DNA from: CAYWJT01 sp964458655
GTDB lineage: Bacteria > Acidobacteriota > Aminicenantia > Aminicenantales > Saccharicenantaceae
Assembly (NCBI GenBank): GCA_964458655.1
Contig: CAYWJT010000017.1
Span: forward strand, 1-46,596
Direction: 5' to 3'
DNA length: 46,596 nt
Position numbers and translations under genes: made by a program. Below are positions 34,427 to 41,917 of this stretch, one piece after another. Below the pieces are notes generated by a model. That model saw only the letters and a program-made list of their open reading frames with translations, ran no database searches and was not told the DNA's origin. Numbering within the stretch: the first letter of the stretch is position 1; each line of letters begins with the position of its first letter.

Positions 34427-35230
34427 ATGGCGGAACCCAAGTACCAACTGGCCTTGATCACCGGCGCGTCGTCGGGACTGGGCGCGGAATTCGCCCGGCA
34501 GCTGGCCGCGGCCGGGTCCAACCTCATCCTGGTCGCGAGAAGAAAAGAGAAACTGGAAGAGCTGGCCGCGGAGCTGCGTCGGTCTTACGGCGTAGCGGCG
34601 GAAGTGTTCCCGGCCGACCTGGCCCGGCCCGGGGAGGCCGCGCGCCTGGCCGATCGGATCTCCGATTCCGGCAAGGTCGACCTGCTCATCAACAACGCCG
34701 GCTTTGGCGCCGGCGCCGGCTTCTCCCGCGAGGAGCTCAAGAAGTCGGAGGAGATGGCCCAGGTCCACGTGATCACGCCCATCCTGCTGACGCGGGCGGC
34801 CGTGCCGGGCATGGTCGCGAGGGGACGAGGGGCGGTCATCAACGTGGCTTCGATCGCGGCCTTTTCCCCGCTCTCCGGCGCCATGTACAGCTCCACCAAG
34901 GCCTTCCTGGTCATGTTCTCCGAGAACCTCCACAACGAGCTCCGGCGCAAGGGCGTCAAGGTGCAGGCACTCTGCCCCGGCTTCACCCACACCGAGTTCC
35001 ACGAGCGGGCGGGCATCGACAAGTCCACCATCCCCGGCGTGCTCTGGATGCCGGCCGAAAGGGTGGTGCGCGTCTCGCTTCGGGCCCTGCGCCGCGGCCA
35101 GGTGCTCTGCATCCCCGGATTCAGGAACAAGGTCATCGCCTTCCTGATGCGCTGCCCTGTCACCGCCTGCATGATCCGCCGGGCGGCCCGGACAAAATCG
35201 CTTCGACGGAGGTCCGGCCGCTTGGATTGA
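34427..35230 (+). CDS. Short-chain dehydrogenase/reductase
   Basis: 267 residues from ATG 34427, chosen because GGAG lies 6 bases ahead; an in-frame TTG at 34415 would overlap that site. Classical SDR pattern: ITGASSGLGAEFARQL (NADP-type TGxxxGxG), LINNAGFG, INVASIAAFSPLSG with the catalytic Ser, and YSSTKAF with the Tyr-Lys pair. The RRKEK residues after the second strand favour NADPH. Substrate unknown; such DltE/YqjQ-like SDRs often act on lipids or sugars. It converges on the toxin gene with 65 bases between. Confidence 0.9.
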   Translation: MAEPKYQLALITGASSGLGAEFARQLAAAGSNLILVARRKEKLEELAAELRRSYGVAAEVFPADLARPGEAARLADRISDSGKVDLLINNAGFGAGAGFSREELKKSEEMAQVHVITPILLTRAAVPGMVARGRGAVINVASIAAFSPLSGAMYSSTKAFLVMFSENLHNELRRKGVKVQALCPGFTHTEFHERAGIDKSTIPGVLWMPAERVVRVSLRALRRGQVLCIPGFRNKVIAFLMRCPVTACMIRRAARTKSLRRRSGRLD

Positions 35231-35295
35231 GGGAGCCGATTTTTCGATTTCAAGAAGGGATCAACGCGCGCGAAACAGCTGAACAGTCTTTCCCT

Positions 35296-35763
35296 TTAAC
35301 GCCGGCGCCCTCCTTCCAGGATCTCGGGCAGTGCAATGTCCAGGAAATCGGCCGGAGAGGCGGTCCTAAACGGCAAGCCGCCTTTCTTGGCGATGAGGGA
35401 AATTAGCCGTTTGTCGCCGGTAATGAAATGATTCGCGTCCCCCTTGACCGCCGAAGCCAAAACGGGCAGGTCCTTATCCGCCGCCACCCCGCTTAAGGCC
35501 TTGAGGTCTTCCGGCGACGGCACCGGTATGATCTCGAGCCGGAGCAAGGGCAAGTAATGACGATAGGCTGGAAGGGCGGCGGGCATCTTTTTTTGTAGGT
35601 TCCGTTCGATCTCGGTCAAATTGAAGCGCCCCGTCAGGCCGGCCAGAACCGGCAGGTCCAAACTAAGGATGTCAAGTATCAGGCGCGGCGCTCCCATTTC
35701 CGAGAACAGCCCGGAAAGTATGACATTCGAATCCAGGAAGAGCCTATGCTTTTTTCTTTCCAT
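35296..35763 (-). CDS. PIN-domain toxin (putative ribonuclease)
   Basis: 155 residues from the ATG at 35763. PIN fold with acidic metal-site residues D11 (FLDSNVI), E51 (NLTEIE), D96/D98 (AADKDLP) and D118 (ITGDKRL). PIN toxins cut RNA, usually tRNA or mRNA, when freed from their antitoxin. The gene starts 20 bases inside the end of the AbrB-type gene upstream, the usual antitoxin-then-toxin order. The frame is open further upstream but that part overlaps the antitoxin more and lacks similarity. Confidence 0.87.
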   Translation of the reverse strand: MERKKHRLFLDSNVILSGLFSEMGAPRLILDILSLDLPVLAGLTGRFNLTEIERNLQKKMPAALPAYRHYLPLLRLEIIPVPSPEDLKALSGVAADKDLPVLASAVKGDANHFITGDKRLISLIAKKGGLPFRTASPADFLDIALPEILEGGRRR

Positions 35764-36031
35764 AGGTCTCCCCAAAGAGGGCTTCCCTTTCGTCCTCGAG
35801 CCCTTCGAGCAGCGCCTTGAGCGTAACACCCGAGGCCTTCATGATCTTGCGGATCTCCCGGCGCGCTTCATCGAGCCCGAGCCTCCTGGGAGTGACCAGA
35901 ATGGAGTCGCCGATAGGGATGATCGAAACGCTTTCTCCCTCGTAGAGACTTCCCTTTTCGCGGACCTTCTTGGGAATCGTGAGCTGTCCGCGCGCTTTGA
36001 TCTCGGCCATATAGGGCTTGACGTCTTCCAT
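35744..36031 (-). CDS. AbrB/MazE-type antitoxin
   Basis: 95 residues from ATG 36031, with AAAGGA about 10 bases ahead; an alternative TTG at 36049 would include that site. Residues about 5-50 are a swapped-hairpin AbrB-type DNA-binding domain: AEIKARGQLTIPKKVREKGSLYEGESVSII. The C-terminal helix (about 55-90) likely grips the PIN toxin. The pair should repress its own promoter, and a 16-bp palindrome overlaps the -10. Confidence 0.88.
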   Translation of the reverse strand: MEDVKPYMAEIKARGQLTIPKKVREKGSLYEGESVSIIPIGDSILVTPRRLGLDEARREIRKIMKASGVTLKALLEGLEDEREALFGETYGKKKA

Positions 36032-36053
36032 GGCTATCAATCCTTTCAATATA

Positions 36054-36093
36054 ATTCTGAATTCAGAATATCATATTTCTTCATAACGGTCAA
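36054..36093 (-). promoter_or_regulatory. Toxin-antitoxin promoter with palindromic operator
   Basis: Minus-strand TTGACC (36088-36093), 17-bp spacer, TATTCT (36065-36070). The -10 overlaps ATTCTGAATTCAGAAT (36054-36069), a perfect palindrome suited to binding by the AbrB-type antitoxin. Confidence 0.75.
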
Positions 36094-36159
36094 GCAACTG
36101 CCCCTGAACGGCCGCGTCCCGTCCGCGCCCGGGCTCGCGAAAGAGGCACCCGGACAACC

Positions 36160-36188
36160 TTGACTTATTCCTTGAGGTCTTTTATATT
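36160..36188 (+). promoter_or_regulatory. Sigma-70-type promoter of the TPP-enzyme gene
   Basis: TTGACT (36160-36165), 17-bp spacer, TATATT (36183-36188). Predicted transcription start is near 36195, giving a leader of about 138 bases before ATG 36333. The 301 bases between antitoxin and TPP gene hold this promoter, the toxin-antitoxin promoter and nothing else I recognise. Confidence 0.8.
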
Positions 36189-36332
36189 CCCCGGCAAGAG
36201 TTGAACGGGGAAGCAGAGCGGAAAAGCGCGGCGTCACCTGCCCCAAGCGCCGCGCCATCGAATTCCCTAACGGCTGCGAAGCAAAGACTCGCCTCCCGCG
36301 AACGAGACCAAGCCTCGCTAAAGGAGCAAGAA

Positions 36333-38132
36333 ATGAAGCTTTACGGCGGCGGATTGCTCGTCCGCACACTCAAGTCTTACGGCGTCAGGCATCTTTTCTC
36401 TCTGCCCGGGCACCAGATCCTCTCGGCCTTCGACGCCTGCCCCGATGAAGGCCTGGACCTGGTCTCGACCCGCCATGAAGCGTCGGCGGTCTTCATGGCT
36501 CAGGCACTTTCGCTCGCCGGCCTGGCGCCCGGCGTAGCTCTGCTGGCCGGCGGCCCCGAGCTGACAAACGCCCTGACGGGCATCGCCCAGGCTCGCTACG
36601 CTAATACGCCGCTCGTGGTGATCTCCGGGGCCAACACGCCCGCCAAACGGGACAAAGGCTTCCCTCAAGATATGGACCAAATCGGGTTGGTGGAGCCTTT
36701 CACCAAGTGGGCGCGCTGCTGTCATGACGCAAGAAGAATCCCCGAATACCTGGCGACGGCCTTTCGTCAGGCGCTGCGCGGACGCCCGGGCCCGGTCTAC
36801 CTGGAGATCCCTTACGACGTCATGGAGACAAGGGTCGCCGCTGAAGAAGCCGTGGCGCCGGAGAAGCCGGCCGTGCTCAGACCGGCCGCCGAACCGGAGG
36901 CGCTCCGGGCGCTGGCGGCGCTGCTGGGGCAGGCCGAGCGTCCGGTGGCCGTCGCGGGCAGCGGCGTTCTCTGGTCGGGCGCCCGGACGGAGCTGGAACA
37001 GTTCGCCCTGAAGACAGGCGTGCCCCTCGTTCTCACCAATGCCGCCATGGCCATGCCGTTCCCTCCGGAAGCCGTCATCGGCTTGGGTGGATTGGGTGTG
37101 AGCCGGCCTTCGATTGAAGCCATCACTGAGGCGGACCTCATCCTGCTCCTGGGCACGCGACTGAACTTCTCCCTCGGCTTCGGCCAGCCGCCGTTCATCT
37201 CCAGCCGGCAAAAGATCGCTCAAATCGATATCGAGCCCGAGGAAATCGACGCCGGTCGACGCGTCGACCTGGGTATCGCGGCGGACCTCAAAGCCAGCCT
37301 GAGTGCCTTCGACTCCCTCCGGCTTTCTCTCCCTTCATATAAGAATTGGGGCGACCGGCTGCGGGTGTCGGCCGACAAATATGAGGCCGACCTGCGACGC
37401 ATCGCCGCTTCCCCCCGTCAACCCATGCATCCTCTGAGCCTGGTACTCGGCCTTGACTCCGTCCGTTCGGACGACTCCTGCCTGGTGCTGGACGGCGCCA
37501 ACTCCGTCCTGTGGGCGTTGACGGCCGCCCGGGTCCGGCCGGCGGGCGGCATCATCCTGTCAAGCATGGGGGAACTGCAGGCCATCGGCGCCGGCGTTCC
37601 TCACGCCCTGGCGCTCAAGAGGGCTTTCCCCGAGCGTCAGGTCATCCTGCATACGGGTGACGGCTCCCTCGGCTACGGCGCCATGGAAATGGAGACGGCC
37701 GCGCGCTACGGCATTCCCATCGTGGTGGTGCATAACGACGCCGGCTGGGGAATGACGCGCGACATGCAGGTGGAATTCCTCGGCAAGCGGGGCAAAAGCG
37801 GACATGAGTTGGGTGTGGTCCGCTACGAGCGCCTGGTGGAATCCCTGGGCGGACACGGAGAGTTCGTCGAGCGGGCGGAGCAGCTCCGGCCCGCGCTGGA
37901 GCGGGCGTTGGGATCCGGCAAGCCGGCCTGCGTCAACGTGATGGTCGACCCCAAGCCCAAGAGCCCCGGCCTGAAGACCTTCATGCTCCTGGAAGTGATG
38001 CTCGGCAAAAAAACCCACTACGACCGCATCCCGGCCTGGATGCGGCGGCTGCAGTCTCTCGGGCTGGACCGGCTGGCGCGCCGGGCCATGCTCGGCTATT
38101 TGGACCACAACCTGCACAACGAGATGGAATAA
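36333..38132 (+). CDS. Thiamine diphosphate enzyme, acetolactate synthase/2-hydroxyacyl-CoA lyase type
   Basis: 599 residues from ATG 36333, with AAGGAG (36321-36326) 6 bases ahead; the frame is open to 36201 but the extra part lies in the leader. Domains: PYR domain (1-170) with catalytic E49 in STRHEAS, middle domain (about 190-330), and PP domain with GDG (442-444) and N468 for Mg-thiamine diphosphate. It would join or split 2-keto or 2-hydroxyacyl compounds. The last 60 residues (MLGKKTHYDRIPAWMRRLQ onward) are an unusual tail. No small regulatory subunit is nearby, so a biosynthetic acetolactate synthase is less likely than a lyase or decarboxylase. Substrate not decided. Confidence 0.85.
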   Translation: MKLYGGGLLVRTLKSYGVRHLFSLPGHQILSAFDACPDEGLDLVSTRHEASAVFMAQALSLAGLAPGVALLAGGPELTNALTGIAQARYANTPLVVISGANTPAKRDKGFPQDMDQIGLVEPFTKWARCCHDARRIPEYLATAFRQALRGRPGPVYLEIPYDVMETRVAAEEAVAPEKPAVLRPAAEPEALRALAALLGQAERPVAVAGSGVLWSGARTELEQFALKTGVPLVLTNAAMAMPFPPEAVIGLGGLGVSRPSIEAITEADLILLLGTRLNFSLGFGQPPFISSRQKIAQIDIEPEEIDAGRRVDLGIAADLKASLSAFDSLRLSLPSYKNWGDRLRVSADKYEADLRRIAASPRQPMHPLSLVLGLDSVRSDDSCLVLDGANSVLWALTAARVRPAGGIILSSMGELQAIGAGVPHALALKRAFPERQVILHTGDGSLGYGAMEMETAARYGIPIVVVHNDAGWGMTRDMQVEFLGKRGKSGHELGVVRYERLVESLGGHGEFVERAEQLRPALERALGSGKPACVNVMVDPKPKSPGLKTFMLLEVMLGKKTHYDRIPAWMRRLQSLGLDRLARRAMLGYLDHNLHNEME

Positions 38133-38146
38133 GAGCCTCCCTGAAA

Positions 38147-38174
38147 TTGACAAAGGGCCGGTTTTAACTAAAAT
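38147..38174 (+). promoter_or_regulatory. Promoter of tRNA-Val
   Basis: TTGACA (38147-38152), 16-bp spacer, TAAAAT (38169-38174), ending 9 bases before the mature 5' end of the tRNA. Confidence 0.75.
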
Positions 38175-38183
38175 TAGGGCCGT

Positions 38184-38258
38184 GGGCGATTAACTCAGCG
38201 GCAGAGTGCTACCTTCACACGGTAGAAGTCAGAGGTTCAAATCCTCTATCGCCCACCA
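38184..38258 (+). tRNA. tRNA-Val (CAC)
   Basis: Complete cloverleaf: acceptor GGGCGAT/ATCGCCC, D arm ACTC/GAGT with GG in the loop, anticodon stem CTACC/GGTAG with loop TTCACAC (anticodon CAC at 38216-38218), T arm AGAGG/CCTCT with TTCAAAT, discriminator A and an encoded CCA. It reads the Val codon GUG. Confidence 0.97.
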
Positions 38259-38388
38259 TGCTCTCATCGACAGCCTGCTTGGCGGGGTGTTCATTTCAGG
38301 AGCCCTGAAAACCATCCGGGCATAGGGACGTTTTGCGACGCGCCAATCCCGGGCAGCCTCGCGTCCAGGATAATAAGAAACAGGTCTT

Positions 38389-39534
38389 TCAATTGAAGAT
38401 TCTTTCCTGAAGGACGTTTTCACGCGAGTCTATGATCAGGATCGAATTCTTCCTCCGCTTGGCTCCAAGCAACGCCTTGTCGGCCAAGGAATAGGCCGAA
38501 AGTAATTCAACCGGTTCAGGGCCGAGATAGAGGCAGCCCACCGAAAAGCTCGCCGGCCTTTCTCCGGCCTGATTGATGCGGGAGAATTCGTCTTTTAATT
38601 TGCCGAAGATGCTGTAAAGATCCCACAGGTTCTTAACCTCTTCAAAGAAAAATCCGAATTCATCCCCTCCCACCCGGCCTATGAGATCCGTGGACCTCAT
38701 TTTATTGGTCAGCGCCCGGCCGAAATTCTTCAGGATCTCATCTCCGGCTACGTGTCCCTGACGGTCGTTAATCTCCTTAAAACCGTCCAGGTCGAGCAGG
38801 CAGAAAGCGCGATGTCCATCGAACGCCGCCATCAGGGCCAGTTTTTCTTTTGCCTCTTCCATGAAAAATCCCCGGTTCAGAACGCCGGTCAGAGCGTCGG
38901 TTTCCGCGATTTTTCTCAAGGAAACGCCGTGAATGAAATTCTCCCTATTCAATTTTTCCAGATAATACGCCACCGCCATGCCGATGATACTTCCGGAAAT
39001 AAGGAAGAAATTGTTGCTTATAAAGGCATAGGAAGGAAGCGGATTGATCCCGATGCTGACGATTTCAAAGCTTATGATAATCAAAATAAAATTAAAACTG
39101 GCATAAATGAATCTCAACCCTATGAAGGCATAATTATAGATCAGGACCAGCATCAGCCCCTGGGAATAAAGATACTGGGCGGGCGCGGGAATCATGGCCA
39201 GCATCGCCACAATTCCAAGGCCGGCCGCCAGTATTACGAACGAGCCCACCTGCTGATAGCGCCGGACAACGACCTTTTTCATGACAAAGGTCAGAACGAG
39301 CGCGATGATGAGGATGGGATCGACCAGAGCGAATCTTATAAACCAGATTCTGGGCCAGAGAGGCCCCACGCTCAAGGAATCGAGCACGGCGAATAGGGAA
39401 TAAAGAATCAGGCCCAAGACCAGGGAGACCCTCAATCTGGTAAGATTCTTTTCATGGTAGTTCTTCAAGAAGTTTGCTTCTATATCAGAACGAGGAAAGG
39501 AAAGGGTCAGGGGATGCAATTTCACGCTATCCAC
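38389..39534 (-). CDS. Membrane diguanylate cyclase (GGDEF)
   Basis: 381 residues. About six membrane helices (roughly 33-205) form an N-terminal sensor without a recognised name, followed by a GGDEF domain (about 210-370). The active-site GGDEF (289-293) is intact, as are DALTGVLNRG and LLDLDGFKEINDRQGH. RSTD (280-283) lies five residues ahead, matching the RxxD inhibitory site, so product feedback by c-di-GMP is likely. There is no EAL domain. The GTG at 39534 is the first start in frame, but no Shine-Dalgarno is seen and an internal GTG (residue 4) is possible. Confidence 0.9.
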   Translation of the reverse strand: MDSVKLHPLTLSFPRSDIEANFLKNYHEKNLTRLRVSLVLGLILYSLFAVLDSLSVGPLWPRIWFIRFALVDPILIIALVLTFVMKKVVVRRYQQVGSFVILAAGLGIVAMLAMIPAPAQYLYSQGLMLVLIYNYAFIGLRFIYASFNFILIIISFEIVSIGINPLPSYAFISNNFFLISGSIIGMAVAYYLEKLNRENFIHGVSLRKIAETDALTGVLNRGFFMEEAKEKLALMAAFDGHRAFCLLDLDGFKEINDRQGHVAGDEILKNFGRALTNKMRSTDLIGRVGGDEFGFFFEEVKNLWDLYSIFGKLKDEFSRINQAGERPASFSVGCLYLGPEPVELLSAYSLADKALLGAKRRKNSILIIDSRENVLQERIFN

Positions 39535-39734
39535 GGCTGCATAATGTTAAACCAACTGCTTCACTGTTTCAAATCGAACTCAGCGATTGAAGCTCCTGAA
39601 CCGTGCCAGGCGTTTCGCCGGCCCCCGCAGCGGTCGTCCGGGCCGAAAAGGATCTCACCCGTCTTCGCCTTTTCGCCATCTTTAATCGACCGCGGCGCGA
39701 AGACCGGGCCGGCGCGTGGGCGAGGGCCGCGCGC

Positions 39735-40040
39735 TCATTCCCTCGGCGGCCTGTGCTTGATGAGGGGATCCTTCCGGACCCTGGTGACGCCCGATATATC
39801 GAGCCGCTCGAAGATGGGATAGATGCTCACTCGGGCGCCGTCTCTCAGGCGATGGTCGAGACCGACCGACCGGCCGTTGACGAGGACAAGGTCGATTTCG
39901 CCGGCCGGAACGCCCAGCGCCGCGACCGCTTCCCCGACCGTCGTCGGGCCCTCGAACTCGAGGCACAGGTCTTTTTTCCTGGCCTCCTCAGGCAGGTAAT
40001 CGTTGAGTTCCTCGTAGAACCGGAACAGGACTTTGATCAT
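39735..40040 (-). CDS. MoaD/ThiS-like ubiquitin-fold protein (Mut7-C ubiquitin type)
   Basis: 101 residues from ATG 40040. Beta-grasp pattern MIKVLFRFYEELNDYLP, TTVGEAVAALGVPAGEIDLVLVNG, GLDHRLRDGARVSIYPIFERLD is that of the ubiquitin-like half of Mut7-C proteins. Neither the Mut7-C ribonuclease half nor the C-terminal Gly-Gly of sulfur-carrier MoaD/ThiS is present (it ends HRPPRE). It may be a stand-alone regulator or protein-interaction module. No partner gene is adjacent. An upstream in-frame ATG at 40085 is less likely. Confidence 0.75.
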   Translation of the reverse strand: MIKVLFRFYEELNDYLPEEARKKDLCLEFEGPTTVGEAVAALGVPAGEIDLVLVNGRSVGLDHRLRDGARVSIYPIFERLDISGVTRVRKDPLIKHRPPRE

Positions 40041-40212
40041 GCGCCGTCCGCCCCTATTGTGCCCGCCTCGCGTCGGGAAAAGCAATACATGAGCCGCCAG
40101 GGCTGATCCGGGCTGTGATTCGCGGCGGTCCGAGCCCGGCCGTTCGGGCGACGCCTCCCGGTTGGTTGAAAGCGACCCTGGGCCCTTGGTTTCTTCGGCC
40201 GGACCGGCGGGA

Positions 40213-40241
40213 TTTACATCTTGGGGAGAAGCTGCTATACA
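40213..40241 (+). promoter_or_regulatory. Sigma-70-type promoter of the sirtuin gene
   Basis: TTTACA (40213-40218), 17-bp spacer, TATACA (40236-40241). Transcription would start near 40248, about 17 bases before ATG 40265, which supports that start. Confidence 0.65.
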
Positions 40242-40264
40242 GAGAGCGCGGGCAGTCCTTCGTC

Positions 40265-41059
40265 ATGACCACCCAGGAACTCGTAGAACAGGCTGCAGAC
40301 CTCCTGGCCGGCCTCGACCGTCTCACGATCCTGAGCGGCTCCGGGATCTCGGCTGAGTCGGGCGTCCCGACCTTCCGGGGCGAAGACGGACTGTGGCGCC
40401 GCTTCCGCGCGGAGGAGCTGGCGACCCCCGGCGCCTTTGCCCGCGACCCGAAACTCGTCTGGGAATGGTACGATTGGAGACGCGGCATAATCGCCGGCGT
40501 CAGACCGAATCCGGGCCACGCCGTCCTGGCGCGGTGGGAGGAGGTCTTCCCGGGTTTCAGCCTCATCACCCAAAACGTCGACGGTCTGCATCCCCTGGCC
40601 GGCTCGCGCCGGCTTGTCGAACTCCACGGAAACATCTGGAAAACGCGCTGTACGGCCGAGGGGACGGTCGAGGAAAACCGGGAAGTCCCGCTGTCCGCTA
40701 TCCCTCCCCGTTGTCCCCGGTGCGGCGCGCTGCTCCGCCCTCATATCGTCTGGTTCGGCGAGATGCTCGACCGGGACGTCCTGAGGCGGGCCCTCGAGGC
40801 GGGCTCGTCCTGCGAGGCCATGCTGGTCGTGGGGACCTCCTCGCTCGTCCACCCGGCCGCTTCCCTGCCTCTTGCCGCCGCCGAGCGCGGCGCGCCGGTC
40901 ATCGAGGTCAATACGGCCGAGACGCCGCTGACCCATCTGGCGGCGATCTCTATCCGCGGCCCGGCGGGCGAGGTCCTGCCGCGGATCGACGAGGCGCTCT
41001 CCTCCCGGCGCAAGTGCGGCGCTCCGCGCCGGTCCCGGCGAGGGCCGTCACCTTCATAA
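40265..41059 (+). CDS. Sirtuin-family NAD-dependent protein deacylase
   Basis: 264 residues from ATG 40265; a longer frame to 40115 would include the promoter. NAD site LSGSGISAESGVPTFRG, ITQNVDG and catalytic H121 (LHGN) are present. Y69 and R72 (WYDWRR) match the Tyr-x-x-Arg pair of class III sirtuins such as SIRT5 and CobB, which favours removal of succinyl-type acyl groups. The zinc site is incomplete: C129, C150 and C153 are present, but the usual second Cys is Glu132 (CTAEG). Related bacterial proteins with this pattern exist in my recollection. It is monocistronic and converges on the remnant and flavodoxin genes. Confidence 0.92.
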   Translation: MTTQELVEQAADLLAGLDRLTILSGSGISAESGVPTFRGEDGLWRRFRAEELATPGAFARDPKLVWEWYDWRRGIIAGVRPNPGHAVLARWEEVFPGFSLITQNVDGLHPLAGSRRLVELHGNIWKTRCTAEGTVEENREVPLSAIPPRCPRCGALLRPHIVWFGEMLDRDVLRRALEAGSSCEAMLVVGTSSLVHPAASLPLAAAERGAPVIEVNTAETPLTHLAAISIRGPAGEVLPRIDEALSSRRKCGAPRRSRRGPSPS

Positions 41060-41159
41060 GGTAGGCCTGCTTATTCTTCGCATGACGCGCAGGCAGGGCT
41101 GGTCCAGCCAGGCCGGCAGGACTCCGCCGCCTTGGCGTGTCCATCACCCGAAACATCGC

Positions 41160-41377
41160 TTATCTCGAGCCTCCTTTGGCTTCACCGCGGCCGGGCCGTT
41201 CTTTGGCCTGCCTCAGCGCCTCGATGATCATGGCCCTGGGAGGCAGGCCGCTGAGCCTTCCCTCGTGCGCATAAACCCGGCACCCGAAAAGCGGCGGGTC
41301 CGCAGACCTGGTCTTTTCAACATCCCTCCCGTTTATCTGAATGGTCGGCGAGCCGATAACAAGAACCTAATCCTCAT
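41160..41377 (-). pseudogene. Decayed thioredoxin-like (DF-family) gene
   Basis: Translation on the minus strand gives ATG 41377 MRIRFLL, then a frame break, then VIGSPTIQINGRDVE, followed by FGCRVYAHEGRLSGLPPRAMIIEAL and a stop at 41160. GSPTIxxNGxD followed by a Cys-Arg-Tyr segment and a closing amphipathic helix resembles the small DF-family (seleno)protein / thioredoxin-like group, which normally has about 100 residues. Here only about 7 N-terminal and 65 C-terminal codons remain, out of frame with each other, and the CxxC region is gone, so an internal deletion is the simplest reading. It lies 29 bases downstream of the flavodoxin-like gene on the same strand. Confidence 0.5.
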
Positions 41378-41405
41378 TTCCGTTCCGCTTGCAGGGCGCC
41401 GGCCG

Positions 41406-41888
41406 TCAGGGCAGGACCGGGATCAGGGCGGCGAACTCCTCGACTTTCTTCTGCCAGCCCTCTTCGAGCGGCCCCTTGAGACCGGTCACGAAAACCTTGC
41501 CCTCGGCGACCTTGACCAGGCCCTTGCGCTGCAGGATCTCGGTCATGACCGGTATGACGCGCTGCCACCGGGCCCGTTCTTCTTCAGTGGGGACGCGGCC
41601 GGTCTTCTTGTCCGGCCGGGGCGCCCCTTCGGTGGTCAGGAGGGCATACTTCGCCGCCGCGGGCAACTTCGCCCTTTTCAGGAAGCGGCGCATCCGTCCA
41701 ATGGGTTTGCCCAGGCGGCCCGGCGAGCTGAACAGGTACAGGTCGGCGGGCGGCATCTCTTTCGGTTTCGCGTCCCGGACGTGGTGGACGTTGACGGCGA
41801 CGCCCCTACGCTCCATCAGCTTCCTGAACTCCTCCGCCACCAGGGCCCCGTTGCCGTATTTCGAAGCGTGGAAATATTCGATTTTCAC
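41406..41888 (-). CDS. Flavodoxin-like protein
   Basis: 160 residues. MKIEYFHASKYGNGALVAEEF fits the FMN phosphate-binding loop of flavodoxins, and DLYLFSSPGRLGKPIGRMRRFLKR the second FMN loop. GAPRPDKKTGR and the basic C-terminal half are less typical. A small electron carrier or NADH-quinone-type reductase is possible. The GTG start has GGAGGT 4 bases ahead. It follows the 2-hydroxyacid dehydrogenase gene by 29 bases on the same strand, so the two are probably co-transcribed. A decayed redox gene lies just behind it. Confidence 0.75.
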   Translation of the reverse strand: MKIEYFHASKYGNGALVAEEFRKLMERRGVAVNVHHVRDAKPKEMPPADLYLFSSPGRLGKPIGRMRRFLKRAKLPAAAKYALLTTEGAPRPDKKTGRVPTEEERARWQRVIPVMTEILQRKGLVKVAEGKVFVTGLKGPLEEGWQKKVEEFAALIPVLP

Positions 41889-41917
41889 GGCTACCTCCTC
41901 TGATATAAAGGCTCCCT

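Noticed and set aside
36201..36332. Longer N-terminus of the TPP enzyme
   Set aside because: The extra 44 codons have no family similarity, lie in the leader after the promoter, and the ATG at 36333 has a strong AAGGAG.
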